Assembly: GCF_040939455.1 (NCBI RefSeq)
Contig: NC_134106.1
Location: 81,909,001-81,973,000, forward strand
Length of the DNA: 64,000 bases
From: Microcebus murinus
Lineage: Eukaryota > Chordata > Mammalia > Primates > Cheirogaleidae
Direction: 5' to 3'
This document shows positions 11,650 to 23,065 of the stretch, piece by piece. The translations under genes and the position numbers were made by a program. Each line of letters opens with the position of its first letter. Position 1 is the first letter of the stretch. The notes beneath the pieces were generated by a model that did no database searches, was not told where the DNA came from, and saw nothing but the letters and a program-made list of their open reading frames with translations.

Positions 11650-12480
11650 CTCAACACTATTTTTTTTAGATTTATTTATGTTTCCGGTACAGTGAGTTAA
11701 TTGCTTCTAAGAGCTGCATAATATCATATTCTCTGGCAGGCATCCACCACACATTACTTATCCTCTCCCATGGTGATGGACTGTGAGATTGCTTCCTGTT
11801 GCATCCTCCATAGTGCTATTTTGACTGTCTGACTATCTTCATACAAGTCCCCTTGAGGGCCTGTGAATGAATTGGAGTTGGGGGAAGAGATAGAAATCTC
11901 AGGAGTAAGATTCCTGTAAAATGGAACATGCATCCTTAATATCATCACATATAAATCAGGTTCCTCTCTAGAATGACTATATGGTTTATACACCCACTAG
12001 TGTGCCATGCAGTCCCCATTTCCTCCAATACTTGAGAAAATGCCATTTAGGATTACCTAGATTTCATTTCTGAATTTTGCCCATCTCCTGGGTCAAGGGA
12101 CTATTTCATTGTTCTTTTTGATTTTAATTTACTTAATTATAATGAGTTTAAGTATCTTTTCAATCCTGTTAGCTGCACAGCTAACCCCTTAGTTAATTGC
12201 CTCTTTATATTCTTTGACTATTTCATTTTTGTGCCTCCTGGCTTTTTCTTGTTGATTAGGTCCTTAAAATATTGGAATATTTTAAATGTTGATGTCCTTT
12301 GGTTAGAAGTTGGCAATACCTTTTCCTAAAACGACATCTGTCTGTTATTAATATTTTTGTCTACAATGAGTAGTCCTAAATTTTAATGTGATCATAGCCA
12401 GCATTGTTTTACTCACCTTACATTTAATAATTTAAAGTCTTGTTTAAGAAGTCATTACCCCTCCTCTACCTTCTCCAAGG
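11650..12480 (-). mobile_element. Decayed L1M fragment, minus strand
   Basis: The texture and landmarks of antisense L1 3' ORF2 are present. 'agctgcataatatcatattc' near 11,711 corresponds to the 'gctgagtagtattccat' region, and 12,100-12,470 follows the downstream antisense order, with 'gttgatgtcctttggttag' near 12,289. It is strongly diverged, and the boundaries and subfamily are uncertain. Confidence 0.5.
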
Positions 12481-13075
12481 TATATCCGTTAAAATTCGAT
12501 CAGAGAAACAGAACCCCTATGTAATTAATACAGAGATTATACCACATGTGATCCTGGGAGCTGATTAAGACTCCTTTATAAGTGCCTCTGCATCTAGAAC
12601 TGAGCCTGACATCTGGAAGAGGTGATAGATACAAAGCAGTAAAGGCAAGGAAAAATTCCAACCCATGTGGACGAGCAGGGGCTATACTTGCAACTTCAAT
12701 AATGTAGGTAATGATGCAGGCACCTTTCCCTACTAAGCCAGACCTGAACCTGCCCTGTGTCTTGGAGCAGCTGAATGAATAGACCCAGTGGGCACTGCAG
12801 GAGCTGTGGACCAGAATGTCACCTCATGTCAAACAGGTAAGCCAGCTGATCTGCAGCAATATGCATGGGGCACAGCAGCACCTGGTTTCACTCCAACATT
12901 CTGAGCATTATTATGCCTAGTTATTGATTCTGTCTTCTAGATCATTCCTTCTGTGATCAACTCTAACCCAGAACCAAACAGGAAAGGGAATTCTGGAAAA
13001 GATCTCAGCTTAGCTAATTTGATGTGATTTGAAGCCATCATGCCAGGTTACTAATAGTTTCTCCTATTCTTGCTG
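12481..13075. other. Probable old repeat, family not recognised
   Basis: The segment opens with 'cagagaaacagaaccc' at 12,500, a phrase shared by several mammalian LTR or MER families in antisense, but the remainder fits none that I can name. No open frame or splice structure is seen. Confidence 0.3.
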
Positions 13076-13235
13076 CTTAAAGTGTGGATCACAGCACAGA
13101 AGCATCCACACTACCTGGGAGTTTGATAGAAATGTGGTCTCAGACCCTGAGCCAGGCTTGCTGAATTAGAATCTGCACTTTAGAATACAAGATCTCCAAG
13201 CGTTTTGTGTATAAATTAAAATTAGAGAATTTCCA
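13076..13235 (-). mobile_element. MER5A-like hAT DNA transposon
   Basis: 'gtgtggatcacagcac', 'cacactacctgggagtttg' and 'tgctgaattagaatctgcac' follow the reverse complement of the non-autonomous MER5A consensus in the right order and spacing. The left terminal repeat is worn away. This is an ancient, immobile copy. Confidence 0.72.
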
Positions 13236-13794
13236 TGCTATATTCTCTTTGTTTTCTTTTTTGTCCTTATATTTTGGTTGTTGTGATGGATATATTTTTA
13301 TATTCATATACAAAGTTATCTCTATATATTTTTTATTTTAATTTTTAAATATAAATATTTTGTATTATATGCATGCTCTCCCCATATGTCAGTTTTCTTT
13401 TACCCTCTAGTAGAATAATCCCACCCACTAGCTGTTGGACTTCTTTGCTATACATCATATTTTCTAGATACAAACTCTACTCAGGATGTTGTTATATGAT
13501 AATGTAGCCTTTCTGTGTTACTCAGTTTTGACAAATTCCTGCATAATGCCTCCTGAAATCATTCTGTTTGTTGAGTTTTTTAGTTTTAATATCCATTGTT
13601 TTTTTAGTATGCTCAGACCTAACTACGGGACTCTCTTTTCATTGCCTTTTAATTTAAATTTCTCACGTTTCCTTCAATAAGATTCTTTTTAAAAATCCAT
13701 AAAGATGTTAGACTTTTTTAATATGTTAATTTATAGACAGTACAGTATGTGCAATGGTGATTAGTATCTACTTTCTAAGTAGGTACAGCTGATA
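13236..13794. other. A/T-rich unassigned sequence
   Basis: Very A/T-rich at 13,265-13,370. A 64-codon plus-strand frame at 13,486-13,680 has no recognisable similarity. It may include further decayed L1, since antisense L1 resumes just to the right. Confidence 0.35.
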
Positions 13795-14270
13795 TGATGG
13801 TGTACATGATTTTCTAAATTGAATTTATGTCTGGTGAATTTGTTGACCTCTCCTATAAATTCTCACATTTTTCTGTAGTTATTTAGATTTTCTAGATATG
13901 TGATCATAGTTTCTATATATAAAGTTTTTTGTAATAACTTTTAATGTTTATATCATTTACTTTCTTTTTATCTTACTGTGTTAGGCTGTCTTGAACTGTC
14001 TTTAATAGTAATATAATAGTTGGCATCTTTGCTCTTTGTCATGCGTCCAAATGTAAAGAATGATACTTGATATAGTTTTTGCAGATAAGATCTTCAAGTT
14101 AAACAATTCTCTTCTAAAACTAATATTCTTAGAGTTTGATCCAAATATGTGTTGAAATTTATCATTTTTACATGTATTAAGGCAATAGCGTTTATTCTTT
14201 TGCTTGTTCTATTTTGTAAATTATATTGAGAGATAAATTTGACATTAAAATATCCTTGGTTTGCTCATCA
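13795..14270 (-). mobile_element. Decayed L1M reverse transcriptase region, minus strand
   Basis: It follows antisense L1 ORF2 around the catalytic region ('gatatgtgatcatagtttc' near 13,895) and the downstream order to 'attatattgagagataaat'. The frame is destroyed. The next, younger L1 at 14,282 appears to have inserted at or near its end. Confidence 0.55.
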
Positions 14271-14271
14271 C

Positions 14272-14281
14272 GCAAATAGTG
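14272..14281 (+). repeat. Probable target site duplication of the L1 (right copy 14,653-14,663)
   Basis: 'gcaaatagtg' flanks the inverted L1 on the left and 'gcaaaatagtg' flanks it on the right, immediately after the A-rich tail. The one-base difference is in an A-run. Confidence 0.55.
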
Positions 14282-14652
14282 TTATTGTAGCCATGAGAAA
14301 GGTTTTGGCCCTCCCCTCCTCCCCCGCCCTCCCTGGTTGATTTCCACTGAGTTTTACTTCCCTCTGTGCACATGTGTGCTCATCGGTGAGTTTCAATTTA
14401 ATAGTGAGTACATATGGTGCTTGTTTCTCCATTCTTGAGATGCTTCATTTAGGAGAATGGCGTCCAGTTCCATCCAGATTGTTGCAAAAGGCATTAATTC
14501 ATCCTTTTTCTGGCTCAGTAGTACTCCATGGTATACATATACTACATTTTATTAATTCACCTATAGCCAGGACTCAAGCATTACCAAAGCCATCCACGTA
14601 ACCTCAAACATTTGTACCCCCTTAATATTTTGAAATTGAAATAAACAGACAA
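14282..14652 (+). mobile_element. Short LINE-1 with 5' inversion (twin priming)
   Basis: About 14,290-14,563 is antisense L1 sequence from the end of ORF2 and the 3' UTR: a C-rich tract at 14,310-14,335, 'gagatgcttcatttaggag' and 'gtactccatggtatac'. From about 14,565 the strand switches to sense 3' UTR with 'catttgtaccccctt' near 14,610 and a GAAATAAA tail. The flanks carry a probable duplication, 'gcaaatagtg' at 14,272-14,281 and 'gcaaaatagtg' at 14,653-14,663, differing by one A. This is the third inverted L1 in 8.5 kb. Confidence 0.82.
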
Positions 14653-14663
14653 GCAAAATAGTG

Positions 14664-14855
14664 CCTTACAAATAGATTAATTATCACTGAATGTTAAAAA
14701 TGTAAGTCATAGTTATTCACAAGATAATAAAATATACCTTACTGACAAAAGAAAAAAAAAATCATTGGATGACTTGAATACACCTAATACAATCATAAGG
14801 TGAGATTTGTCTATTTACCCCTTTTTACTTATGTATCATTCAGGTATTTATGACA
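14664..14855. other. Unassigned sequence
   Basis: A short A/T-rich stretch between two L1 elements. It contains a 10-base A-run near 14,752 and nothing else recognisable. Confidence 0.4.
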
Positions 14856-17476
14856 ATGTGAATGCATGAATATTTATTCTATAAATTATATTCCAATATA
14901 TGTTACTTATTTTGATGCTCAAATTATTTGAGCTTTGGCCATTGGGAAGTCTTTCAATAAGCTCCAATGTACTATTGACGTATTCCAATTGTTTTGTTTT
15001 TTTGCAAATACATCCTTGCTTTCAGGCACTACAGGATGTTCCAGTCTCATCTTGCATATTTCCTGTCTTAGAATCAGCCATTTCTCCAAAGAACTCTGGT
15101 TCCTTTTATTGGAAAACGGTATTCAAAACAAAGATTGAAGCACCAGGTTTGCTCCTTGCTAATAGGGTATCATTACTTGTAGGCTCTCTTCACAGATGGA
15201 ACTAGAAAATATAATATATGTATGAATTCCAATGCATGTAAATACATATATCTATAACCACTTTATAATATTTATTCATTTATATCTATATTAAGCCAAC
15301 ATGAGTTTTTACTGATGTTTCCAAACCTACTCCAGTACCACGTGGTTCATTCTCGCCTTCTCCCCTTATTTATTTGTAACTTCCCACTCTGATACTGAGG
15401 AACAGGACTCCTGCCATCTGCCATCCATTGTGTATTTGTTGAATGCTGGTATACATGTACAGTGGTTTCAAAATTAACTTATATCCCTATGGAGAGCAAG
15501 TTCACCAACTAAAGTATATTGATTATGAACACTTCCTTTTGTCTATAGTCTTATAGTCTCCACTTATTTCTAAAATTACTTAAGTCCTTCATTTCCTTCA
15601 CTAAAGTTTTGTGATTTTCCATATATATATTCTTCACACTTTTTGTTAGATATATAATTAAGTACTTCTTTACTTTTTCTATTGGTGTTAATGGACTGTG
15701 ATTGTATTTTATTTTCAAATTCTAATGTAACGAACTGACTTTTATATTATGTCACCTTGTATCTTGTAACCCTGCTTTACTGGCATCTAGAACATTTTAA
15801 TTGATTCTTTGGGATTTTTTTTTTCCCAGACAACCAAAGACAGTTTTATTTCATCTTTCCAAGCTATGGATTTCTTAATTCTTTTTATTGCCTTATTGTA
15901 CTAGCTAGAACTCCAGTAAGATGTTGAGTGAGAGTGGCGAGAAAAGACACCCTTGTCTCGTTCCTTATCTTAACGGAGAAGCATTCAGTTTCTTACTATT
16001 ACTTATGATATTAGTTATAAGTTTTTTTGCAGATATCCTTTATCAAATTTAAAAAGATCTCTTCTATTCCTAGTTTGTTGAGAGTTTTTAGTCATGAATG
16101 AATGTTGGATGATGGCAAATTTTTTTACTTCATTGTTTGTTATGATTATATGATTATTCCTTGTTAGCCTATTGGTGTGGTAGATTACATTAATTGATTT
16201 TCAAATGTTGAGAAATGTTGAGCCAGTCTTGCATATCTGGAATAAATCTCACTTGGTTGTGGTGCCTAATTATTTTTATACATTTTTAGATTAGATTTGA
16301 TAATATTTTGTTGATTTTTATATCTATGTTCATAAAAATAATTGGTTCATAGTTTTCTTCTCTTATAATATTTTTATGTGGTTTTGGTATTAGGCTAATG
16401 CAGGTCTTATAAAATGTGTTGGGAAATATTTCCTCCTCTTTTATTGTTTTTTGAAGAGATTGGGAAAATTGGTATTATCTCTTCCTTAAATGTTTGGCAG
16501 GATTCAGCTAAGAAAACCTCTGGGCCTGGTGGGTTTTATTTGTTTTTAGTTTTTAAACTACTTGCTTATTATAATTATTAGATATAAGACTATACAGGTT
16601 TTCTGTTTCCCTTTGAATGAGTTTTGGTAGTTAGTGTCTTTCAAGAAATGATCATTGTCTTCTAAGTTATCAGGTTTATGGCACAGAGTTGTTTGTAGTA
16701 CTCCTCTCATTATCTAACCAAAGGATCAATAGGCTTTTTACCCAGTTTCATTTCTGATATTGATAATTTATTGCTTAATCTTTATTTTTCTGATTAGCCT
16801 GGCAAGATGTTTATAAAATTTATTAATCTTTTCAAAGAACTGGCTTTTGATTTTGCTGATTTTCATCGTTTTCCTGTTTTTCATTTTATTGGTTTCTGCT
16901 CCTATATTTATTATTTCCTTTTTTTCCTGCTTGGCTTAAATTATTTGCTTAATTAAAATTTCCTAATTTTTCTGATTGACTTAATTTGGCTTTCTGTAGG
17001 TCTAATTTGTTCTTAATCTTATTTTTATAGAGGGAAACTTATTAATTTTAGATATTATTTTTTTCTAACATATGCATTTGATGCTATGAATTTTCCTCCA
17101 GTACTACTTTCATTGCATACTCAAACCATACATTGTATTTTTATTTTTATTCAGTTACAATATTTTGTAATTTAAGTTTTCTTCTTTAATCCATAAAAAT
17201 TTAGAAATGTATAGTATAATTTTCATATATTTCCAAAAAAACTAGATATCTTTTTGTTATTGATTCTAGTATAATTCTGTTTCAGTTTCAGAACATATTT
17301 TGTGTGTTTTCTATTATTTTAAGTTTTTTATAGTGAGCTTTATGGTGAAGAATGTGTTCTATTTTAGTTACTATTCCCTGCATATTTTATTTTTGTTGGA
17401 TGAGTATTGTATAAAAGTCAGTTTGATCATGTTGATTTTTATTGCTGTTTAGGTCATCTATCCTAACTTATTTTCT

Positions 17477-17577
17477 TCCTGCTTGCTCTGAGGTTGTAAT
17501 GAACTATGATGATTCCACTGCACTCTAGCCTGGACAACAGAGTGAGACCTGGTCTCAAAAAAAAAAAAAAAAAAAAA
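17477..17577 (+). mobile_element. Alu fragment (3' part of a monomer) with A21 tail
   Basis: 'gattccactgcactctagcc' and 'acaacagagtgagacctgg' are the 3' end of an Alu unit, followed by an uninterrupted run of 21 A at 17,557-17,577. It lies inside the long minus-strand L1M, so it inserted after that element. Confidence 0.88.
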
Positions 17578-17689
17578 CTACAAGAGAGATGTTGAGGACT
17601 CCAAATATAATAGTGGATTTGACTGTTTCTCCTTTCTCTTCTTTCAATTTCTGTCTCAAGTATTGGTAGTATCTGTTGCTAGGAGCATA

Positions 17690-17915
17690 TAGCAAATCCA
17701 CATTTAACATCACAGATAGGTTCATGGAAATTGAAACTTTTAGTGAAATGATGTATAGCAGGTCCCTCAAATAATGCTGTTTCCTTCAATGTTATTTCAT
17801 TATAATGTTGATGAGAAAAAAAAAATAGTTTCCTTAAATGCCATTTAATTCAAAGTGGCAGTTTTTAAGAACCTATCAATGATAAGTGAGCACTTACAGT
17901 ACATGTTTAGGACTA
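17690..17915. mobile_element. Probable DNA transposon nested in L1M
   Basis: The L1 sequence reads continuously up to about 17,695 ('gctaggagcatatag') and resumes near 17,902 ('catgtttaggactatatgac'). The insert contains 'gaacctatcaatgataag' and 'gtatagcaggtccctcaa', phrases I associate with an old mammalian DNA transposon family whose name I cannot give. Terminal repeats are worn. The clean restoration of L1 order around it is the main support. Confidence 0.45.
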
Positions 17916-18920
17916 TATGACTTCTTGGAGTACTGACCCTTTTATTATTATTCTGTAATGTTCCTCTTGAATTTTGATCATTTTCCTTGTGAATTCTGCT
18001 TGTGCTTGTTGGAATATAGCTATTCCAACCTTCTTTGATTAATGTTAGCATGACAAATTTTTCTCCATCCTTTTACTTTTAACCTATCTGAGAATGGCTG
18101 TGTCTTTTACAGTTCTTTTAGCATTCTATTATTATTCTGGAGGCTTGTTGGTGTGGTGGTATGCTGTTAAGTCTTTAAGTGGGCTTATGTCTCAGGATCT
18201 CCACAAGTATTTCTATCCTTTTTACTAGGTATACCTTCTTCCTCATTTCCCTATTTTCTCCTATGCCTATAGTATTCCTTTTCTATTTCCTTGAAGCTCT
18301 TTTCTAGATGACTATATTGTTTTTGTTTGATTTTTTTTTCCCCTTAGATGAGACAAGAAAGTCTGGAGCTGGCCAGAATGAAGCAGAATTCCGTTTTTCT
18401 ATCTGGGATAAGGATTCAGAATTGTCCTCTGAGGGAATCCTCCACTTTGGAGACTGGGCTTTTGTCAGTGAGAAGAATCTGAGAGTACTTCACAATGACT
18501 AGTGTTCTCTTCCTCAGTCAGGACCTTGAGGGTCTCTTTCTCAGATCCTCACCATGAGAATCTGGTTGGGTTTCTGGAGGGAAAGTCTACAAAAGTGTAG
18601 CACTCTCCATGACTGCAGTCCCCTGGAGTTTCTCGCTCTCGTGATACTTCACACTCAGCCTCCAGTACTTCTTCACAATTAAATTTAAGTGTCTCTACCA
18701 GTGGATTCCAGAAGCTTCAGCTCCACATAGACAAACCTTGGACACTGTATCTCTAGGGACTTTCCTGTAGCTCCAGACTTTTGGTTTGTAGTAACCTCAG
18801 TTCTCTGATGAGGCCAAGAGAAGTCATTGTTTCTTAATTTTCTAGCTTTTAATTGCTGTAAGGATGGAAGTGATGACTTTCAAGCTCTTTGCATGCAGGA
18901 GCTGATACCAGAAGTAACCC

Positions 18921-19654
18921 ACTGATCTTCTACCCACATAGTTCCACCAAATACCTGAGATGACCACAAGGATGATCCAAAGCATTTGATTTTTACGAGA
19001 GTAGTCAAAATGAAAATAAAAATATTTTAAAAGTCTCTCAGAGAATGCATCTGTGGCCCTAAGTTTGAGAATAACTGATTGAGATAAATTTCTTTTCTGA
19101 AGCACAAGGATATTTACATCAGGATTTTCAAGTTGTTTTCCTGACAGGTTCAGTTGCTTTAGGGATTGTGTAAACAATAAAATACATTCTATCAAATAAT
19201 GAAGATTTTAACTGCCTGAGGAAAACATTCATCACCTGTATATGTTTTATATAGAAGAGTTAAAAACAATGAGTTCTGCTGCTAAAAATGTTTGAAAACC
19301 TCAGGCCTAGATGATTCTCAGGGCCATTTGAACAAGGGCAATGCCCCAGAAGATGGAATAAGCGGTCCTTAAACAGGTGTGTAATTAAATAAGTTCAGGG
19401 AAGGCTATGTTTCAGTTACGCAAATTATTTACTTCAGGAATTTTAATATGCTATTTTGTGTGATGAAAATTCACAAGAGGAACACAGCATATTGAGTGTT
19501 TTCTGTTTTTTAATCAAGGTAACAGTTGTATGGGCATTTATTTTGTTTTGTTTGTTTTTTGTAGGATACCAATCTAATTAGTGAAACAGTTCTTTGTAAT
19601 AATACAATTTGGGAAGCACTACTTGAATTAATAATACTGTAATATCTTATATCT
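18921..19654. other. Unassigned sequence
   Basis: No repeat recognised. A 117-codon minus-strand frame at 18,842-19,195 begins inside the L1M 5' end and has no recognisable similarity, so I treat it as chance. T-rich runs occur near 19,540. Confidence 0.4.
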
Positions 19655-19855
19655 ATTGGGTACCCTCTATTTTTTTTTCAGGTACTAAGTTTAGCACATA
19701 TTCAATTTTGACAGTTCTTATAGGGGAGAAATGGTATTGTTACTCTTTCCAGTTTTATAGAAGAAGCCTAAAGGAATTAATGGAATGTGGTTAAGGTTAT
19801 ACAGTGAGTAAATCACTGGGATTTGAATCCAGGCTTGTTTGACCTTCTGTTATTC
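19655..19855 (-). mobile_element. MIR SINE, minus strand
   Basis: 'ccagttttatagaagaagc' to 'gggatttgaatccaggcttg' follows the reverse complement of the MIR consensus, including the 'ttacagatgaggaaac' region and the tRNA-derived box B region at the right end. It is diverged, as expected for this age. Confidence 0.8.
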
Positions 19856-20394
19856 TAAATTCAGTATATTGTTTATTTCAAGTTCTTCCAATTTCACTTT
19901 GGTTTACCAGTTTCCTGACCTCCTGGCCTGCCCATTCACTTTCAGATTTTTTTACTTATTGGATAGGACAGGTTTTAAAATTTCTTGGAGAACAATTCCA
20001 CAACTTTGTCTATGTGGGGCCAAAGGACTAGATAAACTTACAATTCTGAAATTTTTCACTTCTCTGGATTTTCACAAAGCATATGCATCTCTCAGTTTCC
20101 CAAGTTATTTTTCTTTTCATTTTTCATTTAAAAATTCTTATTTATCTAACCCAGTTTCTCACCTCTCTTTTTCTTTTTCCTTTTTTCTTTTGAATCTCTA
20201 GCATTTTATTTGTTGTTTGCAACAGAAATGGACTACTTCTGTGTTTCATTCTACATGTCCCTACCTCCCTGCAGTATAGAGCAGTAAGTGTGGATGTGTT
20301 AGTAAAATACTGACCACTCTTAGGATGGGGTAGGCTACAGAGAAGAAAAAAAGACAAAGTCATGACATTTGTAAAGAAAAAATGTGATTATTTT
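19856..20394. other. Unassigned pyrimidine-rich sequence
   Basis: A 120-codon plus-strand frame (19,839-20,201) overlaps the MIR end and a T/C-rich stretch at 20,150-20,190. Its composition (mainly F, S, L) is what a pyrimidine-rich strand gives by chance. No gene is supported. Confidence 0.4.
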
Positions 20395-20655
20395 TAACTT
20401 TTTATTTTTAAATACGGTTGCCCCAAGTGGATATAACTTAAATAACTATAGCACAATATCAAAACCAGTAAATGGACAATATGTGTGTATGATTCTATGT
20501 CATTTTTATCACATATGCAGATTCATGTAATCACCATTGCAATCAAGATATGGAATCATTCCATCACACTTGTGATTTTGAGTCATGGTGTAAGTAACTA
20601 TGTTATGGATCCTAGCTGGCATTTTTGAAGCTATCTTTTCAAGAGAATAGAACAC
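20395..20655 (-). mobile_element. Ancient L1 3' fragment, minus strand
   Basis: 'ctatagcacaatatcaaaac', 'tgattctatgtcatttttatc' and 'gatatggaatcattccatca' occur in the order found in antisense 3' ends of old L1M elements. The last phrase also occurs near 30,066 in another minus-strand L1M. It is a short, diverged piece. Confidence 0.6.
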
Positions 20656-20683
20656 AATGAACTGTGGCTTTGAAAAACCAGTC

Positions 20684-20900
20684 AGAGCTGGGTGAGATGC
20701 TCCTGCCTGCAATCCCAGCACTTTGGGTGGACAAGCCAGGAGGATCATTTGAGGACAGGGGTTTGAGACCAGCCTGGGCAACATAGTGAGATTCTGTTTC
20801 TATTAAAAAAAATAAAAAAAGATGAAAAATATTAGCCATTAGCTGAGCATGGTGGTGCTACTCGGGAGGCTGAGGTGGAGGATCACTTGAGCCTAGGTAT
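20684..20900 (+). mobile_element. Alu SINE, truncated in the right arm
   Basis: The left arm ('caatcccagcactttggg', 'gaccagcctgggcaacatag') is followed by an A-rich linker at about 20,803-20,831. The right arm has a small internal deletion and stops near 'gaggatcacttgagcc' without the 3' third or an A tail. Confidence 0.88.
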
Positions 20901-22970
20901 ACCTGCATGCCCACTCTTAGCAGGGTTGTCTAGCCTACCATCAACTCAGCATCTTCATGATAAACATCAACCCAGGTCTGCACTAAGGTTTGCTGGAGAT
21001 CTTAGATTGCATTTCTCTACCTGTCACTTGACTCCTTGCTCTAAATCTGGTGTAATAAATTGCTATTTTTAGTTCTCCAGTATACTTAAACTTACTATAG
21101 CACCTTTTTTGGTGTAACATGCACAATTATCAGTTCAATAGTGTATTTCATCTAGCAGAGATTATAATAACACTTATTCAAACATGTAGATGTTGCTATG
21201 ATTTCAAAATCATTGCTTTGCTATATTCATTTGTACCTCTAGTGCTATTAGTTCCATTATATTGAAGACTGACAACATTCTTTAGAAAATAATTATCAGC
21301 TAATGCTATTATACCCTCAAAGTACAAACACTCGGTCCCAGAATTTCTCATACAAGTAACATAAGATCTTTTTCTTTCAAGCTAAAATGTATGAGACAAA
21401 ATGATAGTGTTTACAGATTTCTTATTTATTATTCTTTAATGAAGCATGGTTGAGATTGAATGAATGGTTCATGGAATAAGGATAGAAAGCATAAATTTCA
21501 AAAGATATTACATTAAATTATCACAATATACTAAAAGATGAAAACAACTCTGAAATATGTTTTGGAACATGCCATTTCTAGGTAATACTTATTATATGAA
21601 TGTAAGTTCCAGAAATACTATGTAGACTATGGAAAGACAATTCAAAAAAGTTAATTATAGCTATAAAAATTAATATAAAATATAGCTAGAGCTTTAACTA
21701 TAGAAATAAAACATTTAACTGCAATTCTGCAGCTTCAAGGAATATAACATTTTTTCCCATAGTCTCCTTCAGAACTTGTTTTATTCATATATGAGTTTGC
21801 ATTTAATAATCAAATGCAATTTTGTATTCTGCAATTTTGTATTTTTTCATAGCCTGTATCAGCATTTTCTTTTTTATTAAATTAGTACTTTTTAAGACGT
21901 ATGTAATATCAGTTTAAATATTTTCCAGCCGTTGGATGGTTAGGTAGATTTTAAGTTTTCACTCTTATTAATACATTCAAATAAAAAAAATTCAGAGATA
22001 TAAATACTTCCTAGTTTTCTGTCCCTTAACTATTAATACAATTCTTTGGTATACAATCATGAATAGTCCTTAAATGTGTCTTAATAAAGAGGATGTTAAT
22101 TGTGGCCCCTAAAATTTATTTAATATTTTGCCTTGACTTACAGGGAGTTTTTCTCATAAATTACACTGTGGATTTCAGTCCTGTATTCTACTTCATTTTT
22201 ACCAAAAGGGGTCCTTTGATTTTCTAACTATCATTCATGTTCTTCACATTTTGTACAGTACAACAATGTTATGATTTAGGGAGAAAATATTCTTGAATAT
22301 GATCTTAGTGAAGATGTCTTAAGATCAGTTATAGGGGTGTTGAAGTGCCAGCACTGCTTAGTGCTTACAGGAGGCTACATGGGCCTTGGAAAGGGATACT
22401 TGTGGGGGTCTAGATGTCTAAGCATTGGGCATTATTGATAATGTTGGCTGGAGAATCCTCTTAGACCTTATATGTCTTTATCTTGCTACGATTGGACATG
22501 TTGTAATAGTGCTTTCTTGCTTTATAAACCATTATTATTAAGTAATGACATAATAAATAAAAGCATTGGCAATGTTTTATTTTGACAAGAAATTGGTATT
22601 TTTAGTGATCCGTTCTGTATTATTTTCTCATGTTACGTTTTATCAGTATACACATTTTCAAGAAAACAATAAAAAATGGAAAAAGCCATTTATGAATAAG
22701 AAATGTTATTGAAAAAATAAAACTCTATTAAAAGAGCAAAGATATAGGTATAACAACCTATCAGTGATTATGCAAATCCAACAAGCTACAGCCTAAAAGA
22801 AAGGGTAGACAAGTAAGGCTGCCACATGTTGCAAATAAATATATAGAATGCCCACTTAAATTTGGAATTTGGATTTTTTTTAGTATGAATATATTTCATG
22901 TAATATTATAATATGGTTCCTGTAATCTTTGGGATATACTTATACATCATTTTTCATTTATCAGAAATTT
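20901..22970. other. Unassigned sequence
   Basis: Roughly 2 kb, A/T-rich, without a recognisable repeat or exon. 'ctccatagtaaataatta'-like A/T words are common. About 22,330-22,450 has higher G+C ('gaagtgccagcactgcttag') and is not explained. Confidence 0.4.
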
Positions 22971-22974
22971 AAAT

Positions 22975-23065
22975 TTAACTATGTCCTCTCTTCTATCTGG
23001 TAACCTTATTAAGGGCAGGAGCCTTACTGGAATTCCCATATTTTGGCAATTAATGCAATAAAACT
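22975..23065 (+). mobile_element. Possible L2 3' end fragment
   Basis: 'ggtaaccttattaagggcag' followed by 'ttggcaattaatgcaataaa' resembles the L2 3' end ('gagggcaggga...tgctcaataaa'). It is short and diverged. Confidence 0.35.

Larger units (their letters stand above)
14856..18920 (-). mobile_element. Long ancient LINE-1 (L1M), minus strand
   Basis: 14,856-15,500 is a 3' block ('gctcaaattatttgagc', 'gatgttccagtctcatcttg', 'tcagccatttctccaaag') that I have seen flanking ancient L1 ORF2, and a piece of it also precedes the ORF2 part of the copy at 70-2,870. 15,590-18,330 is antisense ORF2 with the reverse transcriptase landmarks 'gatgttgagtgagagtggcg' near 15,920 and 'ctggaataaatctcacttgg' near 16,238. 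About 18,340-18,920 is the presumed L1M 5' end, ending in 'gtaaggatggaagtgatgac'. All frames are broken. It is interrupted by an Alu piece and a probable DNA transposon. Endonuclease and ORF1 sequence are not recognisable. Confidence 0.82.

Noticed and set aside
18842..19195. 117-codon minus-strand frame
   Set aside because: Begins in the L1M 5' end and runs into unrelated sequence; no similarity.
20509..20839. Minus-strand frames reading like Alu-exon peptides
   Set aside because: Antisense Alu translation; such peptides are common artefacts.
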